This document shows positions 46,021 to 55,360 of a stretch of 64,000 nt of DNA, one piece after another. Position 1 is the stretch's first letter. The number at the start of each line of letters is the position of its first letter. Made by a program: the position numbers and the translations under genes. Source of the stretch: Sphingobacterium sp. R2 (lineage in GTDB: Bacteria; Bacteroidota; Bacteroidia; Sphingobacteriales; Sphingobacteriaceae); NCBI RefSeq assembly GCF_040760075.1, contig NZ_CP142884.1:3100001-3164000 (forward strand), read 5' to 3'. The notes below the pieces were generated by a model that saw only the letters and a list, made by a program, of their open reading frames with translations, had not been told where the DNA came from and searched no databases.

Positions 46021-47460
46021 TTACCAACCGGTATTTTGCGGCATTTCTGGTGTTTGGATACGTTGATTTTCCGGAATTGGGAAAAGCATCATTTTATCTT
46101 GGAAAGTTTTTCCATTGGCTGCCATAGCAGTTTTTCCCTGTTTTGTACGAATTAAATCAAACCAACGGTCATGCTCAAAAGCTAATTCAAGACGTCTTTC
46201 TTTCCAGATCAACTGACGGAGCTGTGCTTGATCCGTTGTCGTTACATTGGCTAATTTTACGCGTGTACGTACCATATTCAATGCATTCAGTGCTTCGCTG
46301 CTATTGCCAACCTCATTAGCTGCTTCGGCCAGGATAAGATAAATTTCACCTAGACGGAGGTAACGTACGTTCTTATCACCATCAGCGGCACCTCCATTTG
46401 CAGACGAATACGCTTTTTCATTATACATGGGGTTTTCTACACCATTGTCAATTAGACGGCCATCGTACAGGGTTTCGCCCCTGAAAATAATCGTTGCATC
46501 GCGACGGATATTGTCTTTTTCGGCATTGAAGGCATCCAATAAGTTTTGGCTTGGGATATTAAAACCCCAGCCTAAATTGACGGCTCCTCCACGAGGTGCC
46601 TGTACTTGACTATATTGTTGGATACCATGTGCGATAGAGGTACCCCTTGCTTGAAATTCAAATAATGATTCGGGACCATTTTCCCCAGCTAGACGCCAAA
46701 TTGTTGCGTAATCCGGTTCGAGACTGTATCCTCCAGATGTGATGACAGTTTTCGCCATATCAGCAGCTTGTTGCCATTTGCTTTGATACAAATAGACTTT
46801 TGACATTAATCCTTGTGCAGCCCCTTTGGTTGCTCTACCTAAATCTTTTGCAGCATAAGCAGATTTGAGTGGAAGATTGTCGATAGCAAATTGTAAATCA
46901 GCTTCAATATAAGCGTAAACTTCAGCTGCAGGTTCTCTTTTTATTAAATCACGTTCTTGAATAGGAACATCGCCCCATCCACGCACGAGATAGAAGTAGT
47001 TCAATGCACGCAGAAAACGGGCTTCGGCAATCAATCTGTTTTTATAAGCTTCGTCTGTCAATCCAAATTTTTCTGTGTATGCAATAGCTTGCGTAGCCCG
47101 CCCAATGGATTTATACCAACGTGTCCACATGGAAAGAAAGGAACCGGTTGTTGAAGTATAAGTCAACTCGTCTAAACTTAGTTTATCACCACCGGCATCT
47201 GTAGCTGAACTACCTTTATCCGCATTATCGGAAAGCATGTCCGTGATACCGATGTAAGAGAAAGAATAATCCCAGTCAGTAAACATTCCATATACACCAT
47301 TGACAAATTGCTCGGGTGTGTAGATTTCTTCACTGTCTTCGGCTTCAACATATTCTTTAGAAGGTACATCTAAGAAGTTGTTGTCTTTGCAGCTTTGCAA
47401 TGCAATGCCCCCACTAAGAAGAATTGCTATATAAAGTTTGTTAATTTTCATTGTCTTCAA
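46021..47460 (-). CDS. SusD/RagB-family outer-membrane lipoprotein
   Basis: A 479-residue lipoprotein with lipobox LQSC (Cys 23). The N-terminal SusD-like domain (FLDVPSKEYVEAEDSEEIYTPEQFVNGVYGMF) is followed by TPR-like helices (EARFLRALNYFYLVRGWGDVP) and the RagB/SusD C-terminal domain ending LFPIPENQRIQTPEMPQNTGW. This is the canonical SusD architecture. It begins 11 bases after the SusC gene and acts as the substrate-binding lid. Context points to beta-1,2-glucan or sophoro-oligosaccharides. Confidence 0.94.
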   Translation of the reverse strand: MKTMKINKLYIAILLSGGIALQSCKDNNFLDVPSKEYVEAEDSEEIYTPEQFVNGVYGMFTDWDYSFSYIGITDMLSDNADKGSSATDAGGDKLSLDELTYTSTTGSFLSMWTRWYKSIGRATQAIAYTEKFGLTDEAYKNRLIAEARFLRALNYFYLVRGWGDVPIQERDLIKREPAAEVYAYIEADLQFAIDNLPLKSAYAAKDLGRATKGAAQGLMSKVYLYQSKWQQAADMAKTVITSGGYSLEPDYATIWRLAGENGPESLFEFQARGTSIAHGIQQYSQVQAPRGGAVNLGWGFNIPSQNLLDAFNAEKDNIRRDATIIFRGETLYDGRLIDNGVENPMYNEKAYSSANGGAADGDKNVRYLRLGEIYLILAEAANEVGNSSEALNALNMVRTRVKLANVTTTDQAQLRQLIWKERRLELAFEHDRWFDLIRTKQGKTAMAANGKTFQDKMMLFPIPENQRIQTPEMPQNTGW

Positions 47461-47471
47461 AACTAAGGTGA

Positions 47472-50400
47472 TTAAAATTGCATGTTAAGTCCAAATAAGA
47501 AATTACGTGTCGTTGGATAAGCCGAAAGCTCAATACCAGAAGTTAAATTTGGACTACCGTCGCCCGCAAGTTCAGGAGAGAAACCACTATAATTCGTAAA
47601 CATAAATGGATTCTGTGCAGTAACATATAATCTTAGTTTAGATCTCGAGCTATATAAGTTGTTGAAAGTGTATCCTACGGTGATATTATTGATACGGAAA
47701 TAAGCGCCCGATTCAAGGAAATAACTCGAAGCCCAATATGCTCTTTCTGCACCAGGATGCTCATTGGTTGAACCTGCGCCAGTCCAGCGATTTTCAAAAG
47801 TTGACAACGCGATATTCTCACCCGCATTGGAACGAACACTATTTAAACCATTGTAAACCTTATTGCCTGCAACACCATATCCGGAGACATTAAAATCAAT
47901 AGCTTTGTAATTAACACCAACATTGATACCATATGTTGAAGTCGGTAAAAATGATCCAAAGAAAACCTTGTCGCGTGAATCAATGACACCATCTTCATTT
48001 TGATCCTTGTACTTCAGATAGCCAGGTTTTGCAGCACCAAACGATGGGTAATTTTTTACATCTTCAGCGTCTTGGAAGACACCATTTGCCTCAAACATCC
48101 ACCAGCCATAGATCGGTTGTCCAACGCGAAGCTGTTTGGTAATCTCCCCGTTATTTAAACTACCTCCAGTAGCACGGTCATAGGCAGGAACCACTTCTGT
48201 TACTTTGTTTTTGTTGTAGGCATAATTGACGCCGACGGTATAACTGAATTCAGGATTAATGCTTTTGTTCCAATTTAAAGCTACTTCAACTCCTTGATTT
48301 AACACTTTGGCACCATGCGCATAGAAATTTTTCTCTGAAGGAGAGGTGTAAGTTGGTGTTACATCAAGAATAGTATTGGTATTCAGCTTATGATAGTAGT
48401 CAATGGATCCTGAAAGCTGATTGTTTAGAAACGCAAAGTCTACGCCAGCGCCTGTTTCTCTAGTTACTTCCCATGTTAGATTCACGGCAGGAGTACCATA
48501 AGCACTACCATAGACCATATTCTGTTCAGGACCGAAAACATAGTTGTAATTTGAACTTTCTGGGCTTGTTAAAATTGTGGATACATTTAACGGGATATCT
48601 TGGTTACCTAATTTACCCCAGTTTCCGCGCACTTTCAATAAATTAATCCAGCTGGCATCTTTCATAAAGCTTTCGTTGGTTACCGTCCAGCCCAAGCCTA
48701 CTGATGGGAAGGTACCCCAGTATTTTCCTGTATTACGGAAAACACTTGATCCATCTCTACGCAATGTTGCCGTTAAATAATATTTGCTATCGTAATTGTA
48801 CTGTAATCGTCCGAAATAAGAAGCTAAGGCCCTTGGAGTATAATACGTTTGCAGCGCAACAATACCATAATTGGTTGTTCCTTTTGCAAGATTAATATTC
48901 CAGTATTGCTCTTGTTCAGGCACATTATAACCCGTTTGGCTGCTCATACTGTTAATGTCGTATTTCTCACGTGACATCCCCACAACCGCCTCAATATGAT
49001 GCTTGTCAAAACTCTTGTTAAAGGTCAAGAAATTCTCGATAGACCAACGGAATTGTTCCAGGTTTTCATATTTCAGACTATTGTCTACGTAGTCAAGGGC
49101 TTTTGGATTGTTTTCCTTTAATTTGATGAAATCAGATTCATTCAATAACGTATTTGCATTTAACCATTGATCTTTTACATTATTAAAAATCCGTTGTTTC
49201 GAATAAAATTTATTCCCGCCAATACGCGAATTGATTTTCAGATAATCGGTTATTTTGAATTCTCCCTCAAAACTTCCCTGTAGGCGGAGCGTATTTGTTC
49301 TTTCATTTTGACGTAAAACCTCATACACTGGATTTCCAATGGAATTTAAGTTTCCGATGGCTTGCCCAGGAGCTGCCTCAATACCGGCAACACCAGTTGT
49401 TGTATTTACACGACCTAAACCGTAACGGCCATTATCAAACATCACGGGAGCCAGTGGTGACTGACGATAAGCCGTGGTGAAAGCACTATAGGGCTTGGGG
49501 GTTGCGTTTGTTAATGTAAGATTTAAATTTTGGCTGAACTTTAGGCGATTGTTTAAAAATTTATATACGTTGTTATTGCGTATGGTATTTCTTACAAATT
49601 TGGAGCCATCAAGAATACCATTTTCGGTATAATTGTTTGCTGATACGAAGTAATCAACTTTCTCAGTTCCGCCAGAAATATTAACGGCATTATTAAATAC
49701 AGAACCTGTACGTAATAATTCGTCATACCAATCTGTATTATATTTTTGATTCTCTGCTAAACGGTAGGATCCATTGGTCGAGGTTAGGTATTCATTGGCA
49801 AATGTTCTAAACTGATCAGCGTTTGCCATTTTCACACGATTGAGGACATTTTTTATGCCTGCAAAGCTTTCATAATTAATGTTTGTCGTCCCCGTTTTAC
49901 CTTTCTTCGTGGTCACGATAATAACACCATTTGCAGCCCGAAGACCGTAAATAGATGCAGAGGATGCATCCTTCAAAACATCCATAGATTCAATATCCGA
50001 TGGGTTGATATTGTTAATATCTGTTTGTGCAATTCCGTCGACAATATAGAGTGGATTCCGTCCTGATAATGCCGTTCCTAAGCCCCTGATAATTACATTG
50101 GGTGACGATCCCGGAGCTTCGTTGGCAATGATATTGATCCCGGCAGCTTTACCTTGTATGGATTGCATAGCAGACATGGCCGGTTGCTTGGTGATATCCG
50201 ACGATTTCAATGAACTGATCGATCCGGTTAGATCGGCTTTCTTTTGTGTACCGTAACCGATAACCACAACCTCTTCCAATGCTTGATTCTCATTTTCTAA
50301 AAATACATTGAGTTGCGTTTGATTGCCAATGTATACAGTTTGTTTGCGATAACCAATAAAGTTAAAGACTAATGAATCGGTAGGAGCGGCATTAATCTGA

Positions 50401-50573
50401 AATTTCCCCGTTGCGTCGGTTTTCGTAGATACAGCTTTCCCTTTAATACTAATGGTTACGCCAGGCATGGATATCATGCTTGAGCCATCTTTGACCACTC
50501 CTTGTATAGAAGTTTGTCCATAGGCAACAGAGACGACCATGGAAGTCAAAAATAATGCGGATAGATTCCTCAT
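47472..50573 (-). CDS. SusC/RagA-family TonB-dependent transporter
   Basis: About 1033 residues from the ATG at 50573; an upstream in-frame ATG (50627) would place 18 polar residues before the signal peptide and overlap the promoter, so it is rejected. The signal ends near VAYGQ, then a carboxypeptidase-regulatory domain (SIQGVVKDGSSMISMPGVTI), EVVVIGYGTQKK, the plug (MSAMQSIQGKAAGINI to VIIVTTKKGK) and the barrel. It precedes susD by 11 bases and is the first gene of the glycan operon. Imports oligosaccharides powered by TonB. Confidence 0.94.
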   Translation of the reverse strand: MRNLSALFLTSMVVSVAYGQTSIQGVVKDGSSMISMPGVTISIKGKAVSTKTDATGKFQINAAPTDSLVFNFIGYRKQTVYIGNQTQLNVFLENENQALEEVVVIGYGTQKKADLTGSISSLKSSDITKQPAMSAMQSIQGKAAGINIIANEAPGSSPNVIIRGLGTALSGRNPLYIVDGIAQTDINNINPSDIESMDVLKDASSASIYGLRAANGVIIVTTKKGKTGTTNINYESFAGIKNVLNRVKMANADQFRTFANEYLTSTNGSYRLAENQKYNTDWYDELLRTGSVFNNAVNISGGTEKVDYFVSANNYTENGILDGSKFVRNTIRNNNVYKFLNNRLKFSQNLNLTLTNATPKPYSAFTTAYRQSPLAPVMFDNGRYGLGRVNTTTGVAGIEAAPGQAIGNLNSIGNPVYEVLRQNERTNTLRLQGSFEGEFKITDYLKINSRIGGNKFYSKQRIFNNVKDQWLNANTLLNESDFIKLKENNPKALDYVDNSLKYENLEQFRWSIENFLTFNKSFDKHHIEAVVGMSREKYDINSMSSQTGYNVPEQEQYWNINLAKGTTNYGIVALQTYYTPRALASYFGRLQYNYDSKYYLTATLRRDGSSVFRNTGKYWGTFPSVGLGWTVTNESFMKDASWINLLKVRGNWGKLGNQDIPLNVSTILTSPESSNYNYVFGPEQNMVYGSAYGTPAVNLTWEVTRETGAGVDFAFLNNQLSGSIDYYHKLNTNTILDVTPTYTSPSEKNFYAHGAKVLNQGVEVALNWNKSINPEFSYTVGVNYAYNKNKVTEVVPAYDRATGGSLNNGEITKQLRVGQPIYGWWMFEANGVFQDAEDVKNYPSFGAAKPGYLKYKDQNEDGVIDSRDKVFFGSFLPTSTYGINVGVNYKAIDFNVSGYGVAGNKVYNGLNSVRSNAGENIALSTFENRWTGAGSTNEHPGAERAYWASSYFLESGAYFRINNITVGYTFNNLYSSRSKLRLYVTAQNPFMFTNYSGFSPELAGDGSPNLTSGIELSAYPTTRNFLFGLNMQF

Positions 50574-50624
50574 ATCGTAAATTTTTGGTGTTTGTTTAAA
50601 ATACAGTTGGTTATTTCCCTGAGG

Positions 50625-50656
50625 CAAATATGTTGATGTAGTACAACTTTCCCAAA
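50625..50656 (-). promoter_or_regulatory. Promoter of the susCD-GH144-GH3 operon
   Basis: On the minus strand TTTG (50656-50653), 20 bases, CATATTTG (50632-50625; one mismatch to TAnnTTTG). Transcription would start near 50618, about 45 bases before the preferred susC start. Bases 50657-50839 between this promoter and the regulator gene hold an inverted repeat of ACTCTTT/AGAGTG type around 50775-50805 that might be an operator. Confidence 0.55.
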
Positions 50657-50839
50657 ATTTAACATTTGCACATCACTACTACACGAAAATTCCGCCTGCT
50701 CAAATGTATTTCATGTGTATCTTATATTTTTGATAGTCAGTTATTTAAATCAATTTTTTTGAGCAGATAATGCGCTCTTTAGTGTGTTTTGTACACTAAA
50801 GAGTGTGTGTGGTAATGATGTAGTGTTTGCAAGGGGAAT

Positions 50840-53737
50840 TTAACGTTCTAACAGGAATTCAGATAGGTTCTTGTCTGTTGGAAGTCCTAGTTTTTTGCGT
50901 AATCTATAGCGTCTGATCTCGACCCCGCGCGTACTAATGTTGAGCAGCGAAGCGATTTCCTTACTGGACATATTGAGCCGTAAATAGGCGCATAGCTTAA
51001 GATCATTGGGGACTAGATCAGGAAATTCTTGCTTCAATTTCTTGAAGAAGTTTTCATGCGATTCATTAAAACTTCTTTCAAATATATGCCAGTCACGGTC
51101 GTCATTATGGGCATCATCTATGAGCTTATTGATTTTTTTCAGCTCATCCGAACTCAATTTGTTTCCATCCGCATCTTTAAGCTGTTTAAGTTCGTCATGC
51201 AAGTTGTTCAACATCTCATTTTTGTAGACGATATTGAGGGCTGCATTCGCCAATTCTTTGTTTTTTAATTGAAGCTGGTCTTCCAATTGCTGGTTTTTCA
51301 GTTTGATCCAGTCCTTTTCCTTTTTTTCAGCTTCGCGTTCCAAAGCAATCTTTTTTTCTTCGAGCCATTTTCGCCGTATTTGAAACTGACGCCTACGCTC
51401 ACGTTGAACATTAAAGATATAGGCAAAATATAGCAGTATTAAAATGGCAAGCGTGTACAAAGCCTTTGCCCACCAGGATAGATACCAAGGGTGCTGAATG
51501 GTAAAGGAGTATGATTGGATTTCAGAAACCATCCCCATATTATTTTTTGCTCTTATTTTAATTTGGAATTTTCCATAGGGCAGGTTTGTGAAATCCTGGT
51601 AGGCCGTCTCACTCCATTCAGACCAATTGTCTGAGTATCCCTCCAGATAATATTGATATTGGAGTGGTGAAGATGAGTAATAGGGGCTCGAAAAGCTAAT
51701 TCTCAGGTTATTGTCTGAAGACGATAATTTAAACGTTGAATCTGGAAAGATAGCTTGTCCGGTGGTCAAGTTGAAGAGCTGCGCTATTTGCGGAAGTGGC
51801 AACCTATGTTTTTGTGATTTATCTGTATGTCGATAGATCGCAAACCCATCATCTAGACCGATGAGGTAATATTGATTTTCAATAGGAAGGATGTTTTCAT
51901 AATTATTCATCATTCGGTCCTGTAGTGGACTTAATAGGTTGGAGTCAATGCGTAACTTACCCTTGCTATCAAAATCTACTTTAGCAATTTTAGTCTTCTG
52001 AATCAACCAATAACTGTTTGTGTTGATCGGTATGATCTTATTGGAGTTTCTATAGGTACCTAATGCGGCGTTCAATTCATTTGCATAACTGAATCGCTTT
52101 ACGATATTGTCGAATTGGAGGAATCCGCTGTCGGTGGCGAATACAAGATTATTTTCTAACGTATAAACTCCTTTAAATTGTCTCTTCGAGGCAACACTGT
52201 CTTGTTTGGATGAGAATAATATATTTGCCTGTTGAAAACTTGGGTCAAATCCGATAAGTTGTAGTTGTCCCCAGTCTCCAATCCAAAAGGAATGAGTATC
52301 TTTTTGGGCTAAAAATCGAATGGGCTCCTTAATACCCTCAAATTGCTGCACAAATTGTAAGTGCATACCATCGAAGGTAAATTTTGAGAGACCAGTATAA
52401 TTTCCTTGGAGGATATTTCTCGTGCCAAATATAGGTTTGAAAATCCACCCGCCAGTGATCTGTGAAATCTTTTCCAGACGGCCGTCTAGTAGCTTAAAGG
52501 TCCCATCGTTGTGGCCACAGATGAGTTCATCACCGAATAATGCTAACGTCCAAACCTGGCCATTTGAATTTGGAACCTGAGAAAAGTTTAATGCATTGTA
52601 ATTGTTCAATCCCTTCCATTCACTGGAAAATAATCCTTTATTGGTGCCCAGGTAGATTTTTCCCTGATAGATAATAGATGTATAGACCGTTCCAATTTTT
52701 CCAATAAAATCTGTATAAAATGAAATAGGGGAATTGATTTCAATACGATCGATACCATTATCCAGCCCTACCCAGATGTTCTTTTGGTTGTCTTTTACGA
52801 TACTGAGCACCGTATTGTTTTGCAGACCATTGTTTTTATTGATGTGTTGAATGACTTTGCCATTTTTGTTGATGATGATAACGCCGTTCTGGATGGTTCC
52901 AAAAGCATATTGTCCATCATAGAGGTAGATGCCATTATTTACCTGTGATTGGCTCAATAGCTGATTTGCAGGAACAGACCAAGGTTCGATACTTCCGTCC
53001 GCTTTCATCAGATAAAGGCCATTTCTTGCGGTGGCAATGAGCGAAGTATTTGTGTCGAAAGGCAATAGGGCGAGTACATTTTTATCTCTTAAGACGTCTT
53101 TTCCTTTGATTGGAATCAATTTACCCTGTCTATATTCATGCAGACCACTTGGTAGTTGTTCGAAAAACAACTGGTCATTAAGCTGATGCGGAAATAAAAA
53201 AGGTTCTCCTTCTGCCGTTAACTGTCTTATCGTATTTTTTTCCCAAATATATGATTTGGAAAAGGTATGGAAAAATACGCGTTGGTCTTCTACAATGATT
53301 TTCCAGATTTCTTCGTTTGGAAAATAGGTCTTGTCACGTACAAGCTTCGAAAGACTATGATAAGTCAAGTTTCCAAAAGGCTTAGCAGTCCAATAACCAA
53401 ATTCTCCTCTGCCACCGGTATAAATCTTCCCATCTTTACCGATCGAAACACTTCGGACGGTGGAATGATTTGGAAGCGGAAAGATACGCCAATACTGTCC
53501 GTCAAATTGTAATAGACCTTCAGTATTTGCACTATAGATACGACCATCTTTATCTACTGCCAAGGACCAGTTTTGATTTCCAGCCTTGTATTGGTCTTTT
53601 TTGAATTGTTTTACAAAAGGTGTACCTGTAGGTATGATGGTCTGGCAATAGCTGCAGTTTGGAAAAATAAATAAAATGGTGCAAAACCAAAAGATATAGA
53701 CGCTCCTATATTTTTTTATTGTCATCGACTCCCTCAC
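50840..53737 (-). CDS. Membrane-spanning propeller (triple-tyrosine) regulator with LuxR-type HTH
   Basis: A 965-residue one-component regulator. After a signal/anchor there are two seven-bladed-type propeller repeats (motifs such as DKDGRIYSANTEGLLQFDG and KDNQKNIWVGLDNGIDRIE), a Y_Y_Y domain (residues about 680-745), one membrane helix (about 752-775, WAKALYTLAILILLYFAYIF), a long charged coiled coil and a C-terminal helix-turn-helix (LRLNMSSKEIASLLNISTRGVEIRRYRLRKKL). Unlike hybrid two-component systems of Bacteroides PULs it has no kinase or receiver domain. It is upstream of and on the same strand as the glucan operon and very probably activates it on binding the glycan in the periplasm. 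Confidence 0.9.
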   Translation of the reverse strand: MRESMTIKKYRSVYIFWFCTILFIFPNCSYCQTIIPTGTPFVKQFKKDQYKAGNQNWSLAVDKDGRIYSANTEGLLQFDGQYWRIFPLPNHSTVRSVSIGKDGKIYTGGRGEFGYWTAKPFGNLTYHSLSKLVRDKTYFPNEEIWKIIVEDQRVFFHTFSKSYIWEKNTIRQLTAEGEPFLFPHQLNDQLFFEQLPSGLHEYRQGKLIPIKGKDVLRDKNVLALLPFDTNTSLIATARNGLYLMKADGSIEPWSVPANQLLSQSQVNNGIYLYDGQYAFGTIQNGVIIINKNGKVIQHINKNNGLQNNTVLSIVKDNQKNIWVGLDNGIDRIEINSPISFYTDFIGKIGTVYTSIIYQGKIYLGTNKGLFSSEWKGLNNYNALNFSQVPNSNGQVWTLALFGDELICGHNDGTFKLLDGRLEKISQITGGWIFKPIFGTRNILQGNYTGLSKFTFDGMHLQFVQQFEGIKEPIRFLAQKDTHSFWIGDWGQLQLIGFDPSFQQANILFSSKQDSVASKRQFKGVYTLENNLVFATDSGFLQFDNIVKRFSYANELNAALGTYRNSNKIIPINTNSYWLIQKTKIAKVDFDSKGKLRIDSNLLSPLQDRMMNNYENILPIENQYYLIGLDDGFAIYRHTDKSQKHRLPLPQIAQLFNLTTGQAIFPDSTFKLSSSDNNLRISFSSPYYSSSPLQYQYYLEGYSDNWSEWSETAYQDFTNLPYGKFQIKIRAKNNMGMVSEIQSYSFTIQHPWYLSWWAKALYTLAILILLYFAYIFNVQRERRRQFQIRRKWLEEKKIALEREAEKKEKDWIKLKNQQLEDQLQLKNKELANAALNIVYKNEMLNNLHDELKQLKDADGNKLSSDELKKINKLIDDAHNDDRDWHIFERSFNESHENFFKKLKQEFPDLVPNDLKLCAYLRLNMSSKEIASLLNISTRGVEIRRYRLRKKLGLPTDKNLSEFLLER

Positions 53738-53959
53738 TTAAAATTGATTTGGGGTACAATATATCGATTTTATTGGAAAATTGGTAATCTCCGAGCTTGT
53801 ATAGCACGTTGAAAGGTCCTTACGGCATCCATTTTATTGGAGCAAAAACATCATTTGGTTGATTCTACGTATTTCATTCGATACTTTGATTTTTGATAGC
53901 TAGGGTGCGGCACAAAAGACCAGAACAAGTGCTATCCGGTAGACTAAAAAAATAGGATA

Positions 53960-54024
53960 AAAAAAAGGTTTTCAAACGGGGAGAATGAAAACCTTAAATA
54001 ACCAATTATAAACCTAAATTATGA
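53960..54024 (-). ncRNA. Small RNA gene, copy 2 (identical to copy 1)
   Basis: Bases 53960-54025 are identical, base for base over 66 positions, to 30817-30882. Again a minus-strand promoter (54030-54060) precedes it and the AAGGTTTTC/GAAAACCTT hairpin plus T-run (53960-53973 and 53987-53995) ends it. As at copy 1, it lies after the 3' end of a minus-strand gene (here the MFS exporter). The rest of 53738-54143 shows no other feature. Retention of the RNA sequence while promoters differ indicates selection on, or recent duplication of, the transcript unit. Confidence 0.68.
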
Positions 54025-54029
54025 TGATA

Positions 54030-54060
54030 CAAATATAGTTGTTTTTGATACTAAGTTAAA
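54030..54060 (-). promoter_or_regulatory. Promoter of small RNA copy 2
   Basis: On the minus strand TTT (54060-54058), 20 bases, TATATTTG (54037-54030). The -7 box is perfect and the spacing equals that of copy 1, while the spacer sequence is unrelated. Confidence 0.65.
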
Positions 54061-54143
54061 AACAATTTATCTTGTATGTGCGTTTTTGTGGACAAACGAC
54101 TACAGGTGAGCTGTGTTTTTTGTGTGCAAGACTCAATCAACAA

Positions 54144-55337
54144 CTAGCTGCTCTTGACGAGCTTACTAATCACATATAAAGTGATCAAACCCAATATGGA
54201 AAATATGCCATAACCTAATCCAATCTGAAACTGCGAAGAAGGGTTTACCAAGCTTACCGTGATGTAACTGAGTGAAGATGTGAGCAGGTAGGTTATTCCG
54301 CCTACTAACCCTCCGGCAATACCGGCCGACAATGGAAATCTTCCCAAACAATAGCTGAAATAATTGTTAAAAACGAATCCGGCAGTACAGTGTACCGCAA
54401 ATGCAAAGAACGTCAGCGTGTATAAATTCGCTTTATAAAGTGAAACGATCAGCATGCCTATGATAAGCAATATTTGAATAAAGTTTGCAATTCTCAGTTT
54501 GGGTATCAATGCCTTTTTGATCAATGCTTTTCCAATAAATCCACCACACATCCAGGCTAAACCCATAATAAGGGAGGTGTAGCCAGTGGTAATCGCGCTA
54601 TATCCCAGTTGATGCTCAATAAAGAAGGGGCCACTGAGATTGTAGAACATGACCAGGCCATAGGATATGCCGCACATGAATATGCCGAAGGTAAAATCGG
54701 TGCTTTTTAGCATCATTTTAAACTCGCTAATCAAATAATCGATGTGAAGGGGCTTTTTCTGTCTGATTGTTTCGCTGGAAAAGATCAGTTCAAGTACAAA
54801 GAGTACAGCACTATAGGCGGCCAGGACCATAAAGTTAGAACGCCAGCCAAATTGTGTTTGGAGATAACCACCGATAAATGGTGCCACAATCGGTCCGATC
54901 GACCAGACGATGGTCATGATACTCAGGTAGTGCTTACGCTGCTCACCGTCGTAGACATCCACAAAATAGGCTCTTTTGGAGATGACAACAAATGCCGATA
55001 AAATTCCCTGTAAAATCCGCATTAGGTAGATAACCCAGATATCCTGCGTGTGTGCCGTGACCCAAAAACTGATAATAAAAAGAAAAAGTGAAATGAGGTT
55101 TATGCGATACCTTCCCCAGGCATCCACCAAAGCTCCTGTGAAGAATTGAGCGACACCATAACTAATTAGAAAAAGCGAAAGCGTCAATTGGATCTTGCTT
55201 TCATTTAAGCCAAGTTCCTGCGCCATTTGTGGCATTGAAGGAAGATAAATATCTGTGGCAAGCCCAGTAATCGGAACAAGTGCAAATGCAAGTATCGTCG
55301 GTATAAGCGACTGTTGTGGGGTAGTGTTTTTTTCCAT
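54144..55337 (-). CDS. Bcr/CflA-type MFS drug exporter
   Basis: A 397-residue, 12-helix major facilitator. TM1 has ALVPITGLATDIYLPSMPQM, the hallmark of the DHA1 Bcr/CflA drug-resistance group; loop 2-3 has the motif GALVDAWGRYRI and TM5 contains the antiporter motif C-like SIGPIVAPFIGGYL. It probably exports small toxic compounds with proton antiport. It is monocistronic; its leader has a compact folded structure (55361-55412) and a TAACTTTG box at 55458-55451. Substrate unknown. Confidence 0.9.
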   Translation of the reverse strand: MEKNTTPQQSLIPTILAFALVPITGLATDIYLPSMPQMAQELGLNESKIQLTLSLFLISYGVAQFFTGALVDAWGRYRINLISLFLFIISFWVTAHTQDIWVIYLMRILQGILSAFVVISKRAYFVDVYDGEQRKHYLSIMTIVWSIGPIVAPFIGGYLQTQFGWRSNFMVLAAYSAVLFVLELIFSSETIRQKKPLHIDYLISEFKMMLKSTDFTFGIFMCGISYGLVMFYNLSGPFFIEHQLGYSAITTGYTSLIMGLAWMCGGFIGKALIKKALIPKLRIANFIQILLIIGMLIVSLYKANLYTLTFFAFAVHCTAGFVFNNYFSYCLGRFPLSAGIAGGLVGGITYLLTSSLSYITVSLVNPSSQFQIGLGYGIFSILGLITLYVISKLVKSS

Positions 55338-55360
55338 CCTTTATAAAATTTTTATTTATT

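Noticed and set aside
30817-54025. Reading the duplicated 66-mer as a CRISPR repeat or as insertion-sequence ends
   Set aside because: The two copies are 23 kb apart in the same orientation, with no spacer array, no cas genes and no transposase between matching ends; promoter and terminator explain the unit better.
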